Positions 1-7,561 of a DNA stretch of 64,000 nt are shown here, one piece after another. The notes beneath the pieces were generated by a model. That model did no database searches. It was not told the DNA's origin and worked only from the letters and a program-made list of their open reading frames with translations. The DNA is taken from assembly GCA_009758405.1 (NCBI GenBank), contig WSBC01000016.1:290760-354759 (forward strand), given 5' to 3'. Each line of letters starts with the position of its first letter. Within the stretch, counting starts at the first letter, position 1. The translations under genes and the position numbers were made by a program. Origin of the DNA: Methanobacteriota archaeon (GTDB lineage Archaea; Thermoplasmatota; Thermoplasmata; Thermoplasmatales; ARK-15).

Positions 1-358
1 TAAAATGCTTCTAGAGGGAGAGGAAATAGTAATTATAAATGCAGAGAAATCGGTTGTTACAGGAAATAAAGAATTTATTTATAGGGATTATCTTCAAAAA
101 TGGCAGAGAGGCTCAGTTAGAAAGGGTCCCCATTATCCTAGAATGCCAGATAGGATATTGAGGAGAACAGTCCGTGGAATGTTGCCTTTTAAGACATCAC
201 ATGGGAGAGAGGCATACAGAAGGTTGAAAGTTTTTATAGGAGTCCCAGAGAACATTGATATTAAAAATGCGGAAAAAATAGAGGATGCCATTTATAAAAA
301 GATAAGGAATAAGGTTACTCTAGCTGATATATCAAGATATTTGGGTGCAAAGTTTTGA
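1..358 (+). CDS. rpl13: 50S ribosomal protein uL13 (L13), 5' truncated by window edge
   Basis: Large-subunit ribosomal protein. The frame is open from the first bases of the window, so the true start lies upstream; archaeal L13 is about 140-155 residues and about 118 are visible here. Diagnostic family segments are HYPRMPDRILRRTVRGMLP and the conserved FKTSHGREAYRRLKVF stretch, both seen directly. It ends 9 bases before the uS9 start, the usual archaeal L13-S9-RpoN operon order. The ATG at position 5 is internal to the gene and is not its start. Confidence 0.95.
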   Translation, partial: KMLLEGEEIVIINAEKSVVTGNKEFIYRDYLQKWQRGSVRKGPHYPRMPDRILRRTVRGMLPFKTSHGREAYRRLKVFIGVPENIDIKNAEKIEDAIYKKIRNKVTLADISRYLGAKF

Positions 359-367
359 GGTGATAAA

Positions 368-766
368 ATGAAGGTAATTGTAGCAAGTGGAAAAAGAAAG
401 ACTGCGGTTGCAAGGGCTGTAGCAAGGGAAGGTAATGGAAGAATAAGGATAAATAAAATACCTTTGGAAATATATAAGCCAGAGCTTTTAAGAATGATGA
501 TAATGGAACCCATTCTTTTAATAGGGGAAAAGGCAAAACAAGTTGATATTGATGTTAATGTAAAGGGTGGCGGTATTGTGGGTCAGGCTGAGGCAAGTAG
601 AACAGCCATAGCCAGGGCAATAAATCAATTCTTCAATGATTCCTCTATTGAAAAAATTTTTAAAGAATATGATAGAACACTTATTGTAAATGATGTTAGA
701 AGAAAATTGCCAAAGCTACCTATGGGAAGAGGTGCTAGGGCAAAGAGGCAAAAATCATACAGGTGA
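368..766 (+). CDS. rps9: 30S ribosomal protein uS9 (S9)
   Basis: Small-subunit protein of 132 residues, the normal archaeal length. It opens with KVIVASGKRKTAVARA and ends in the basic tail RGARAKRQKSYR, which in the family reaches the decoding site. The GGTG at 360-363 lies five bases before the ATG and decides the start. It sits 9 bases after uL13 and its stop is followed almost at once by rpoN, so the three genes are probably one transcript. Confidence 0.97.
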   Translation: MKVIVASGKRKTAVARAVAREGNGRIRINKIPLEIYKPELLRMMIMEPILLIGEKAKQVDIDVNVKGGGIVGQAEASRTAIARAINQFFNDSSIEKIFKEYDRTLIVNDVRRKLPKLPMGRGARAKRQKSYR

Positions 767-771
767 TTTTT

Positions 772-993
772 ATGATTATACCGGTTAGATGTTTTTCGTG
801 CGGCAGGGTAATAGCCACTGATTATATCAAGTTCAGGGAAGAGGTAGAAAAGATAAAGAAAAGTGAAAATAGAAATCCCACATCGGAGGAAATTAACAAT
901 ATTTTCGATGAGCTCGGTGTAAAGAGATATTGCTGCAGGAGAATGATTGTCTCTCATATAGATCTAATAGACGAAGTAATTAACTTTGATTAA
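772..993 (+). CDS. rpoN: DNA-directed RNA polymerase subunit N (Rpb10 homologue)
   Basis: 73-residue zinc-binding subunit that helps assemble RpoD/RpoL with the large polymerase subunits. The zinc site is visible as C7/C10 (RCFSCG) and C54/C55 (YCCRRM). A GTG at 763 in frame overlaps the uS9 stop, but the ATG at 772 gives the canonical N terminus MIIPVRCFSCG and sits six bases after GGTG at 762-765, so 772 is preferred. Third gene of the ribosomal operon; tRNA-Pro follows after two bases. Confidence 0.97.
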   Translation: MIIPVRCFSCGRVIATDYIKFREEVEKIKKSENRNPTSEEINNIFDELGVKRYCCRRMIVSHIDLIDEVINFD

Positions 994-995
994 AA

Positions 996-1070
996 GGGAC
1001 CGTGGGGTAGCTTGGTCCATCCTACCAGCCTGGGGCGCTGGCGACCCGGATTCAAATTCCGGCGGTCCCA
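996..1070 (+). tRNA. tRNA-Pro (anticodon GGG)
   Basis: 75-nt cloverleaf. The acceptor arms GGGACCG and CGGTCCC pair perfectly, the anticodon stem CCAGC/GCTGG encloses the loop CTGGGGC with anticodon GGG at 1032-1034, and the T arm is CCGGA-TTCAAAT-TCCGG. The 3' CCA is not encoded (the discriminator A is followed by TCA). No intron is seen. It starts two bases after the rpoN stop, so it may be cotranscribed with that operon. Confidence 0.97.
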
Positions 1071-1191
1071 TCAAATTTATTTTTAAAATAGAGCATTGAA
1101 ATCATTTTCTTAAAAAATTCTTTAATGATCCTTTGAGTATTTTGCTATAAACCTTTTCCAATTTTGTTATTAAAATTTCCATTCATTGTAT

Positions 1192-1210
1192 ATATTTGTT
1201 TGACAAATAT
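1192..1210. repeat. Perfect 8-bp inverted repeat with 3-nt spacer
   Basis: ATATTTGT and ACAAATAT flank TTG. It lies in the AT-rich gap between tRNA-Pro and the small ORF at 1320. It could be an operator-like dyad for the downstream gene or a weak hairpin at the end of the upstream transcript; nothing in the sequence decides between these. Confidence 0.45.
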
Positions 1211-1319
1211 CATTTTTTCTATTATTTAAAATGGATCCTCATTTTTTTTAAACATTGGAAGGTTAAATGAAAAATTTTTATAGTAGTTGAATAATAAAGA
1301 GATTGGAGGTAAGGGAAAA

Positions 1320-1445
1320 ATGACCTCTAAGAAAAAGAAGCAATTTTTTAAAGAAGAGAAGGAGATTATGGAGGAACTTAAGGAATTCAAAAATGAGGAC
1401 CTTGATATTGACCTTGAAAATGAAGAAAATGAAGAAGATCACTAA
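1320..1445 (+). CDS. Small highly charged 41-residue protein, unknown function
   Basis: A 41-codon frame. It begins with the basic stretch MTSKKKKQFFKEEKE and ends in an acidic tail rich in Glu, Asp and Asn, finishing NEEDH. A strong ribosome-binding site GGAGGT (1305-1310) lies nine bases before the ATG, and a TATA-like stretch lies near 1273-1283, so it has its own expression signals. The bipolar charge pattern and lack of hydrophobic core suggest a disordered protein, possibly nucleic-acid or ribosome associated, but I do not recognise the family. Convergent with aspS. Confidence 0.6.
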   Translation: MTSKKKKQFFKEEKEIMEELKEFKNEDLDIDLENEENEEDH

Positions 1446-1489
1446 CCTAGCCAAATATTAAAAATTATAAATTTTTTACGAACAAAAAA

Positions 1490-2785
1490 TTAGGGAATTA
1501 TCCTCCTCCTGTCTCTAGGAAAAAGTGTTACCTCTCTTATATTTTTTGAATTTGTTAGTATCATTGTAAATCTTTCCAGTCCAATTGCCCAGCCTGCATG
1601 TGGAGGCATGCCATATCTGAATGCATCAAGATAAAATTTAAAATCTTCTGGGTTTAAACCTTTTTTAATAATATTTTCTTTAAGGGACGAATAAATATGA
1701 TTTCTTTGAGCACCAGAGGTAATTTCTCTTTCTCCAAACTGCAAATCAAATGCTCTACCATATCTAGGATCATCCTCACATGGCATAACATAAAAGGCTC
1801 TAGCCTCCATAGGCCACCTTGTTATGAAGAAAAAGCCCTTGTATTTTTCACCTATTAAAGTAAGAGCCTCCGAGGAAAAATCCTCTCCAAATTTCATTTC
1901 AATACCTTTTGAATTAACATAATCAAGAAGTTCATCATATTTTACCCTTGGGAAAGGTCTTTCAGGAAGATTTATCTCTACATTTAAAATTTTTAAATCC
2001 CTTACATTATCCTTTTTAATTTTTTCTATTGCATTGTATATTACCTTTTCAAGCATGTTCATTGCATCATCATCTGTAGAAAAGCTCATTTCAATATCTA
2101 TAGAAACAAATTCATTTAGATGCCTGTTCGTATTGTGTTCCTCAGCCCTAAATGCAGGTGCAATTTCAAAAACCCTTTCAAATCCAGCTGCCATCATAAT
2201 CTGTTTATATAGTTGAGGACTCTGAACTAAGTATGCATCATTTTCAAAATATTTTACCTTAAAAAGATTTGTTCCTCCTTCTGTTGCAGTGGCAATAATT
2301 TTAGGTGTATGTATCTCAATGAATCCTTCATTCTCTAGTGTTTCCCTTATACCCTTAGAAATTGAAGACTCTATTCTAAAAAGTGAAAAAACCTCAGGCT
2401 TTCTAAGGTCTATGAACCTATTATTAAGTCTTGTTTCAATATCAACGGATACCTTATCTATAATCCCCATTGGGAGAGGTGTTTCTGCCTCGTTAAGTAC
2501 ATCAATTTTTGTTGGAATTATTTCTAAGCCAAGTTTACTTTGAGTTTTTTTATTTATTTTTCCATTTACACATATTACACTTTCTCTATTCAGGCCATTT
2601 ATTTTTTTATAATAGTCCTCCCCCATTTCTTTCTTAATTAAAGTTACCTGTGCGATTCCCTCTCTATCCCTTAATATTAGGAATGATATGTTTCCAAGAT
2701 TTCTAATATCCTGTACCCATCCACATATTGTTACATTGAAACCATCAGGTAGTTCATTAAGCTGATTTGTAAAGTGTGTCCTCAT
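1490..2785 (-). CDS. aspS: Aspartyl-tRNA synthetase (archaeal type)
   Basis: Class IIb synthetase charging tRNA-Asp. The N-terminal OB-fold anticodon domain (about residues 1-100) includes the CGWVQDIRNLG segment. The catalytic domain has motif 2 at about 212-226 (FRAEEHNTNRHLNEF) and motif 3 near the C terminus (GWAIGLERFTMIL, then FPRDRRRIIP). The length (431 aa) is normal for archaea. I start at the second methionine, MRTHFTNQ, which matches the family N terminus; an in-frame ATG at 2806 would add seven residues. Whether it also charges tRNA-Asn cannot be read from the motifs: the position that is Trp in the Thermococcus enzyme is Gln here. Confidence 0.95.
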   Translation of the reverse strand: MRTHFTNQLNELPDGFNVTICGWVQDIRNLGNISFLILRDREGIAQVTLIKKEMGEDYYKKINGLNRESVICVNGKINKKTQSKLGLEIIPTKIDVLNEAETPLPMGIIDKVSVDIETRLNNRFIDLRKPEVFSLFRIESSISKGIRETLENEGFIEIHTPKIIATATEGGTNLFKVKYFENDAYLVQSPQLYKQIMMAAGFERVFEIAPAFRAEEHNTNRHLNEFVSIDIEMSFSTDDDAMNMLEKVIYNAIEKIKKDNVRDLKILNVEINLPERPFPRVKYDELLDYVNSKGIEMKFGEDFSSEALTLIGEKYKGFFFITRWPMEARAFYVMPCEDDPRYGRAFDLQFGEREITSGAQRNHIYSSLKENIIKKGLNPEDFKFYLDAFRYGMPPHAGWAIGLERFTMILTNSKNIREVTLFPRDRRRIIP

Positions 2786-2951
2786 CGAAATGTTTATAGT
2801 TAACATATTTAATAATTTTTTTATTTTGAAACAATGGAAATTTTAATAAAATATAGTTTCAATAAGATGTTTTGATAAAATATAAAGAGCTGATAAAAAA
2901 TTTTATTATTAATAGATTAATTTTTTTAATGATTATGTATTACTATAAATT

Positions 2952-3449
2952 ATGAGGGCAATTTTTCCTGGGAGATTTCAGCCATTTCACAATGGACATC
3001 TTTATGCAATTAAAAAAATATCTGAAGAAAGTGATCTTTTGATTATTGTTGTTGAAAATGCAGGTGAATCTTTTACATTAGAAAATCCATTTACAGCGGG
3101 TGAAAGAATTGAAATGATTCTTGGAAGCTTAAAAATGAAGGAAAATATTCTTATTGTCCCTATTGAAAATATTAAGAATAATGCAGAATGGGTAAACTAT
3201 CTTAAGATTATGTTGCCCAGGTTTGATATATGCTATTCAAATAACCCTCTTGTAAGGATCCTAATGGAAAATGCAGGTGTAAAAGTGAAAGGCATAGAAT
3301 TCCTTGAAAGAGATAAATACAGCGGTACAGAGATAAGAAAAAGAATAGCAAAGGGTATAGAGTGGAAAAATTTAGTGCCTGAATTTGTTTATGAATACAT
3401 TATTAATAAGGGTTTAGATAAAAGAATTATTTCACTTTATGGTGATTAA
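2952..3449 (+). CDS. nadM: Nicotinamide-nucleotide adenylyltransferase
   Basis: Transfers AMP from ATP to nicotinamide mononucleotide to make NAD. The nucleotidyltransferase signature GRFQPFHNGHL lies at residues 6-16 (HxGH motif), with the second motif GTEIRKRIAKG near residue 135. At 165 residues it is the normal archaeal length. No Shine-Dalgarno sequence precedes the ATG, and an AT-rich TATA-like tract lies about 25-30 bases upstream, suggesting a leaderless message. It is one base from the downstream ATPase gene and probably cotranscribed with it. Confidence 0.94.
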   Translation: MRAIFPGRFQPFHNGHLYAIKKISEESDLLIIVVENAGESFTLENPFTAGERIEMILGSLKMKENILIVPIENIKNNAEWVNYLKIMLPRFDICYSNNPLVRILMENAGVKVKGIEFLERDKYSGTEIRKRIAKGIEWKNLVPEFVYEYIINKGLDKRIISLYGD

Positions 3450-3450
3450 A

Positions 3451-4227
3451 ATGATATTTTCTTTTATTGGTAAGGGTGGAGTTGGAAAAACAACAATATC
3501 TTCAGCATTTGCAATTGAAATGGCATCTAGGGGAAAGGTGGCTTTATTATCCATGGACGAAATTCCAATGACTCACGAAATATTCAAGGAAAAGGAGAAA
3601 AATATAGACATATATGAATATAAAGAAATTGATGCTCAAAGGGAATGGAAAGAAAAATATGGTGAAGAGGTATATTCATTAATATCATCTTTTTTTGATC
3701 TTGACAGGAGCATCATAGAACATATAGCCAAGGCTCCTGGAATATCAGATGAATTTATGTTGGCCAAACTCCTTGAATTAAAGGATAATTACGATTTTAT
3801 TGTGTGGGATACAGCTGCATCTTCTTCAACGATGCATCTTTTATTGCTTGAAAAGGATTTTTATGAACATATTAACAGCGATATAAAATTTTATTTTGAA
3901 ATAAAGGATACATTGTCCAAAATAATGAGAAGAAATGTAAATCCTCTAGAAATTCTTAATAAATGGAAAAAACTTGCGCAAGATGTTTGGGATTTACTAT
4001 CAAAGGAAACATTTTTTTTCATAGTAAAAACAGACGATGATCTCTCATATATTCAAGGCGATATTATAGAAAAGGAATTAAATTCAATGGGTCTTAAAAT
4101 ATATAAACATATACTAAACAGATGGAAAGGTAAGTATGATGCGCCAATTAAAATTCCTGAGTTAACTGGTAATCCAAGGGAGATAGTTGAAATGGTAAGA
4201 CCATTTCTAAGGGAGGTGCATATTTGA
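3451..4227 (+). CDS. ArsA/Get3-like P-loop ATPase
   Basis: 258-residue deviant-Walker ATPase. The P-loop GKGGVGKTT is at residues 7-15, a switch-like SMDEIPMTHEIF follows near 36-47, APGISDEFMLAKLLEL resembles the Get3 PPGI(D/S)E helix, and DTAASSSTMHLL resembles the DTAPTGHTLRLL switch of that family. The protein is shorter than typical Get3/ArsA, and I see no CxxC pair for zinc-linked dimerisation, so membrane-protein targeting is uncertain; CooC/MinD-like roles are alternatives. The ATG at 3451 follows GGTGAT of the nadM tail and is preferred over the ATG at 3439. Confidence 0.75.
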   Translation: MIFSFIGKGGVGKTTISSAFAIEMASRGKVALLSMDEIPMTHEIFKEKEKNIDIYEYKEIDAQREWKEKYGEEVYSLISSFFDLDRSIIEHIAKAPGISDEFMLAKLLELKDNYDFIVWDTAASSSTMHLLLLEKDFYEHINSDIKFYFEIKDTLSKIMRRNVNPLEILNKWKKLAQDVWDLLSKETFFFIVKTDDDLSYIQGDIIEKELNSMGLKIYKHILNRWKGKYDAPIKIPELTGNPREIVEMVRPFLREVHI

Positions 4228-4468
4228 AAAACCTATTTCTAAAATTTAATTTATAGAATATAAAGAAAGTCATTGAAATAATAAAAGACGAATTAATAGA
4301 AAAGGTACATTAATTAAAATAAAGTTTTGTGATTTAATTAGCTCGATTAATAAGATCAATTCTAGGAAGAATTTAATTATGAAATTTTTGTCATGCAACA
4401 TTCACAAAATAAATAAAAAATATAATAAATCATTTTTTAAAAAGGATTTTTACTAGGCTTAGAGAGAT

Positions 4469-4480
4469 AAAAATTTAAGT
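4469..4480 (+). promoter_or_regulatory. TATA-like box for the leaderless gene at 4502
   Basis: The stretch AAAAATTTAAGT ends about 22 bases before the ATG at 4502 and no ribosome-binding site is present. This is the spacing expected when transcription starts at or within a few bases of the start codon. Inferred from position only. Confidence 0.4.
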
Positions 4481-4501
4481 AACAATTGCATAAATGATAA
4501 T

Positions 4502-4717
4502 ATGCAGGACCTATCAAAAATGGATAAAGAGATCGCATTTAAAATAAAGTTACAAATTGCACTTATATGGAATGCACAAAGGTTAATTGATGTGTATCCA
4601 GAAAAGAAGTCCAAGTTTAATGAATACATAGAAGAAAGGAAAAATATTATTAGGGATATACTGAAAACTAATCATGACGAGATATGGGAAGATGGAAAAA
4701 AATTATTTGATCTCTGA
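4502..4717 (+). CDS. Conserved-looking 71-residue helical protein, unknown function
   Basis: A 71-residue protein with balanced charge and no membrane segment. It looks all-helical, with heptad-like patterns in AFKIKLQIALIWNAQRLID and EERKNIIRDIL. I do not recognise the family. It begins at an ATG without Shine-Dalgarno but with a TATA-like box upstream, and ends 45 bases before the next gene, which has its own GGTG site. It could be a small regulatory or scaffold protein; this is not supported by any motif. Confidence 0.65.
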   Translation: MQDLSKMDKEIAFKIKLQIALIWNAQRLIDVYPEKKSKFNEYIEERKNIIRDILKTNHDEIWEDGKKLFDL

Positions 4718-4762
4718 AAAAGTTAATTATGTTGAGTTTAATTAAATTATAAAGGTGTGAAT

Positions 4763-5779
4763 ATGTACAGGTTTGGGATCTCAGGAATACCTTTATCCTC
4801 AAAGGGTAGAATGCTCAAGGATGCAATAGAGGATACTTATGAGATGGGATTAAATGCGCTCGAAATACCATTCTTTAAGGTTAACATAGTGGAAATGGAG
4901 GCAACGGATGAAGTAGGATTGTTGCCTAGGGAAATTCTTCCCAGCAATAGGGATGAGAGTAAAATAATTGTAGATGTATTTAGGCCAGATGAAAATGGTG
5001 ATTACAGGCCAATAGGAATAAAAAGCAAAATAGAGGAAAATGATATTCTCAGGGTTTTACAATGGAACCTTGCTAGATCATATGAGGAGCTGAGAGATCT
5101 CGGTAAAATGTCAAAGGAGCTGGACCTTGAGCTTACCGTGCATACACCAAATTATATAGATTTATCATCCAATGACGAATTTACAGAGAAATGTCTCAAT
5201 TATATTTATTGGTCATCAATCATTGCCAATGAATTAGATGCAAAGGGTATAGTTTTCAACTTAGGCATATACAATCCCAAGGATTCCAAAAATGATATGA
5301 AAAAAATTATTGATAACATAAAAGGTGCAATGGAAAAGGTTCAGAAGGAAAATCTGAATGTTAATTTCTATATTGAAACCTCAGGAAAAAGGCAGGTAGC
5401 AGGATCATTAGATGAGGTGATTCAGGTTTCATCAAAAATAAAGAATGTATTTCCAGTTATCAACTTTCCAAAAATAGTTGCAAGATCGGGAAAGCCTTTA
5501 ACATCCCCTAAAGATTTTGAGGATTTGATTGAAAAGGTAAAAAAATTTTATCCAAAGGATATATATATGCAGTATGCAGGTCTAGAATACTCACCTGAAA
5601 ATGTTATGCGTTTAGCTCCAATCAAAAAGGGAGAAATTAAATTTGAAAATCTTGCAGAGGTACTTTTAGAAAAGGATTATGAAACTACAATAATTTCTGT
5701 TTCCCCTCTTCTTGAACACGATGCACAATACATGCGTGTAATTTTGGAAAGGATAATTGAAAAAAAGATAGGAAAGTGA
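4763..5779 (+). CDS. Endonuclease IV/xylose-isomerase-like TIM barrel with reduced metal site
   Basis: 338-residue TIM-barrel protein of the Nfo/AP-endonuclease 2 fold, opening with YRFGISGIPLSSKGR. The VHTPNYIDLS segment holds a His corresponding to the first zinc ligand, and YIETSGKRQ keeps the bridging Glu. Other Nfo ligand positions look replaced: FNLGIYNP where HPG is usual, VINFPKIVAR where DTCH is usual, and MQYAG where a His is usual. It may therefore not cleave abasic DNA and could be a sugar isomerase/epimerase-like or regulatory barrel. The ATG at 4763 is used; GGTG at 4754-4757 precedes it. A SIS-domain isomerase follows after six bases. Confidence 0.75.
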   Translation: MYRFGISGIPLSSKGRMLKDAIEDTYEMGLNALEIPFFKVNIVEMEATDEVGLLPREILPSNRDESKIIVDVFRPDENGDYRPIGIKSKIEENDILRVLQWNLARSYEELRDLGKMSKELDLELTVHTPNYIDLSSNDEFTEKCLNYIYWSSIIANELDAKGIVFNLGIYNPKDSKNDMKKIIDNIKGAMEKVQKENLNVNFYIETSGKRQVAGSLDEVIQVSSKIKNVFPVINFPKIVARSGKPLTSPKDFEDLIEKVKKFYPKDIYMQYAGLEYSPENVMRLAPIKKGEIKFENLAEVLLEKDYETTIISVSPLLEHDAQYMRVILERIIEKKIGK

Positions 5780-5785
5780 ATTAAA

Positions 5786-6322
5786 ATGATATATAAAGAG
5801 GCATACAAATTTATATTAAGCCAGGCCGGTGATATTTTAAATAATGTAGACGAATCTTCCGTAAAAAGATCTATTGAAATTATTTTAAATTCAAAGAAAA
5901 CATTTGTTTATGGTGCTGGAAGAAGTGGTATAATAGGAAAAAGCTTTGCCATGAGACTTGTACAGTTAGGTTTAACAGCATATTTTATTGGCGAAACAAT
6001 TACACCAATAGTAACGGATCAAGATTCAGTTTTTTTAATATCAAATACTGGTACAACAAAATCTACTTTATTGGTTGCTGAAATATCCAAGAACGTTGGT
6101 GCTAAAATTATAGTTTTAACATCAAATGAGAATTCACCACTGGTAAAATATTCAGATGAAAAAATATTATTAAGGGGTATATCACACAATTCACTTGCCC
6201 CGCTGGGAACAATTTTTGAGGACTCTTCCTTGATATTGCTTGATTCAATCATTGCCCAGATGATACAAATTCTAAATCAAAGTGAGGAGGATCTCAGGAA
6301 AAGGCATGCAATATGGGTGTGA
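5786..6322 (+). CDS. SIS-domain sugar isomerase, 6-phospho-3-hexuloisomerase-like
   Basis: 178-residue SIS protein. The phosphosugar-binding segment is FVYGAGRSGIIGKSFAMRL (about 38-56) followed by LISNTGTTKSTL. HNSLAPLGTIFEDSSLILLD and the C-terminal RKRHAIWV match the PHI family ending in which the RHA segment completes the active site. In archaea PHI works with hexulose-phosphate synthase in ribulose-5-phosphate formation; no synthase gene is nearby, so the in vivo substrate is uncertain. It lies in a tight row between the Nfo-like barrel and queE. Confidence 0.8.
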   Translation: MIYKEAYKFILSQAGDILNNVDESSVKRSIEIILNSKKTFVYGAGRSGIIGKSFAMRLVQLGLTAYFIGETITPIVTDQDSVFLISNTGTTKSTLLVAEISKNVGAKIIVLTSNENSPLVKYSDEKILLRGISHNSLAPLGTIFEDSSLILLDSIIAQMIQILNQSEEDLRKRHAIWV

Positions 6323-6326
6323 TATA

Positions 6327-6956
6327 ATGAAGGTAAATGAGATATTTTATTCAATACAGGGTGAAGGTACATTAATCGGGATTCCTATGGTATTTGTAAG
6401 GTTTACTGGTTGTAATCTTAGGTGCGCTTGGTGCGATACAAAATATGCATGGGAAGAGGGTAAAGAGATGTCAATGGAGGAAATAATAGGCGAGATCAGG
6501 AAATATAAATCAAATTGGGTATGTCTTACAGGAGGTGAACCTCTTCTTCAAAAGGACATATACAAACTTATCGACCGTCTAATAAATCTTGGTTACAGGG
6601 TATTGCTTGAAACAAACGGATCATTAAGTCTGGAGGATCTACCATGTGAAGAACAATTGATTGTAGACATGGACATAAAAACACCATCATCTGGCATGAG
6701 TAATTTCATGAATTTAGAAAATCTAGAGCTTCTTGGACCTAAGGATACAATTAAGTTCGTAATTGCGGATGAAAATGATTATAATTTTATGAAGGAGTTT
6801 ATTAAAAATCATGAAATAAAAGGGGAGGTGATTGCACAGCCTGAAGGTAATAAAAACCTCAAATGGCTAACAGAAAAGGTTTTGGAAGATGGACTAAATA
6901 TAAGGGTTCTTCCACAGTTACATAAAATAATATGGGGTGATAGACGTGGAGTTTAA
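6327..6956 (+). CDS. queE: 7-carboxy-7-deazaguanine synthase
   Basis: Radical SAM enzyme converting carboxy-tetrahydropterin to 7-carboxy-7-deazaguanine on the route to preQ0 and archaeosine. The family start VNEIFYSIQGEGTLIG is followed by the cluster motif at C29, C33 and C36 (GCNLRCAWCD). LTGGEPLLQ binds the SAM methionine. The 209-residue length is normal. The ATG at 6327 is chosen because an upstream in-frame ATG would only add the tail of the previous gene. Its pathway partners queD and queC lie at 16650-17836, so the pathway is split here. Confidence 0.94.
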   Translation: MKVNEIFYSIQGEGTLIGIPMVFVRFTGCNLRCAWCDTKYAWEEGKEMSMEEIIGEIRKYKSNWVCLTGGEPLLQKDIYKLIDRLINLGYRVLLETNGSLSLEDLPCEEQLIVDMDIKTPSSGMSNFMNLENLELLGPKDTIKFVIADENDYNFMKEFIKNHEIKGEVIAQPEGNKNLKWLTEKVLEDGLNIRVLPQLHKIIWGDRRGV

Positions 6957-7554
6957 ATATACAAATGAAGATGGAATTTTTGCCGTAAAACTGGCAAGAA
7001 GGGCAGTAAAGGATTATTTTAAAGGGAGGAAAACTGAGTTAATGGAAATACCTGAAAATTTTTTAAAGAATGCAGGTGTTTTTACAACCATTAACAGTTA
7101 TCCAGAAAAGGAGTTGAGGGGATGTATAGGTTTTCCAGAACCAATAATGCCTCTCTATGAAGCTATAATAAAAAGTGCAATATATGCTGCCACAGAGGAT
7201 CCAAGGTTTCCTCCAGTTGTAGAGGGTGAACTTGAAAATATTATATTTGAAGTATCCCTATTGACAGTTCCAGAAAGGATTGTTATAGATGATCCTAACA
7301 AGTATCCTGAAAAGGTAGAGATAGGCAGGGATGGTTTAATAATAAGATATATGGGTTTCTCAGGATTACTTTTACCTCAGGTTGCAGTTGAATATTCTAT
7401 TAGTAGCACTGAATTTCTTGACCATACGTGTTTAAAGGCGGGGTTGTCAGCAGGTTGCTGGAAAAGAAGGGGTGTGGAGGTTTATAAATTTCAGGCGGAG
7501 ATATTCACAGAGCTAGAACCAGAAGGGAAGATAGAAAGAATTAAACTAAGGTGA
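6946..7554 (+). CDS. AMMECR1-domain protein
   Basis: About 202 residues spanning a single AMMECR1 domain, with the hallmark LRGCIGFPEP near residue 57 and later DPRFPPV and LDHTCLKAGL. The biochemical role of the family is unsettled; its conservation points to a basic cellular function. GTG at 6946 sits six bases after GGGGTG (6934-6939), so it is preferred; GTG at 6937 would add three residues. It overlaps the end of queE by 11 bases, suggesting translational coupling, and is followed seven bases later by pyrC. Confidence 0.9.
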   Translation: MEFKYTNEDGIFAVKLARRAVKDYFKGRKTELMEIPENFLKNAGVFTTINSYPEKELRGCIGFPEPIMPLYEAIIKSAIYAATEDPRFPPVVEGELENIIFEVSLLTVPERIVIDDPNKYPEKVEIGRDGLIIRYMGFSGLLLPQVAVEYSISSTEFLDHTCLKAGLSAGCWKRRGVEVYKFQAEIFTELEPEGKIERIKLR

Positions 7555-7561
7555 TTTATTA

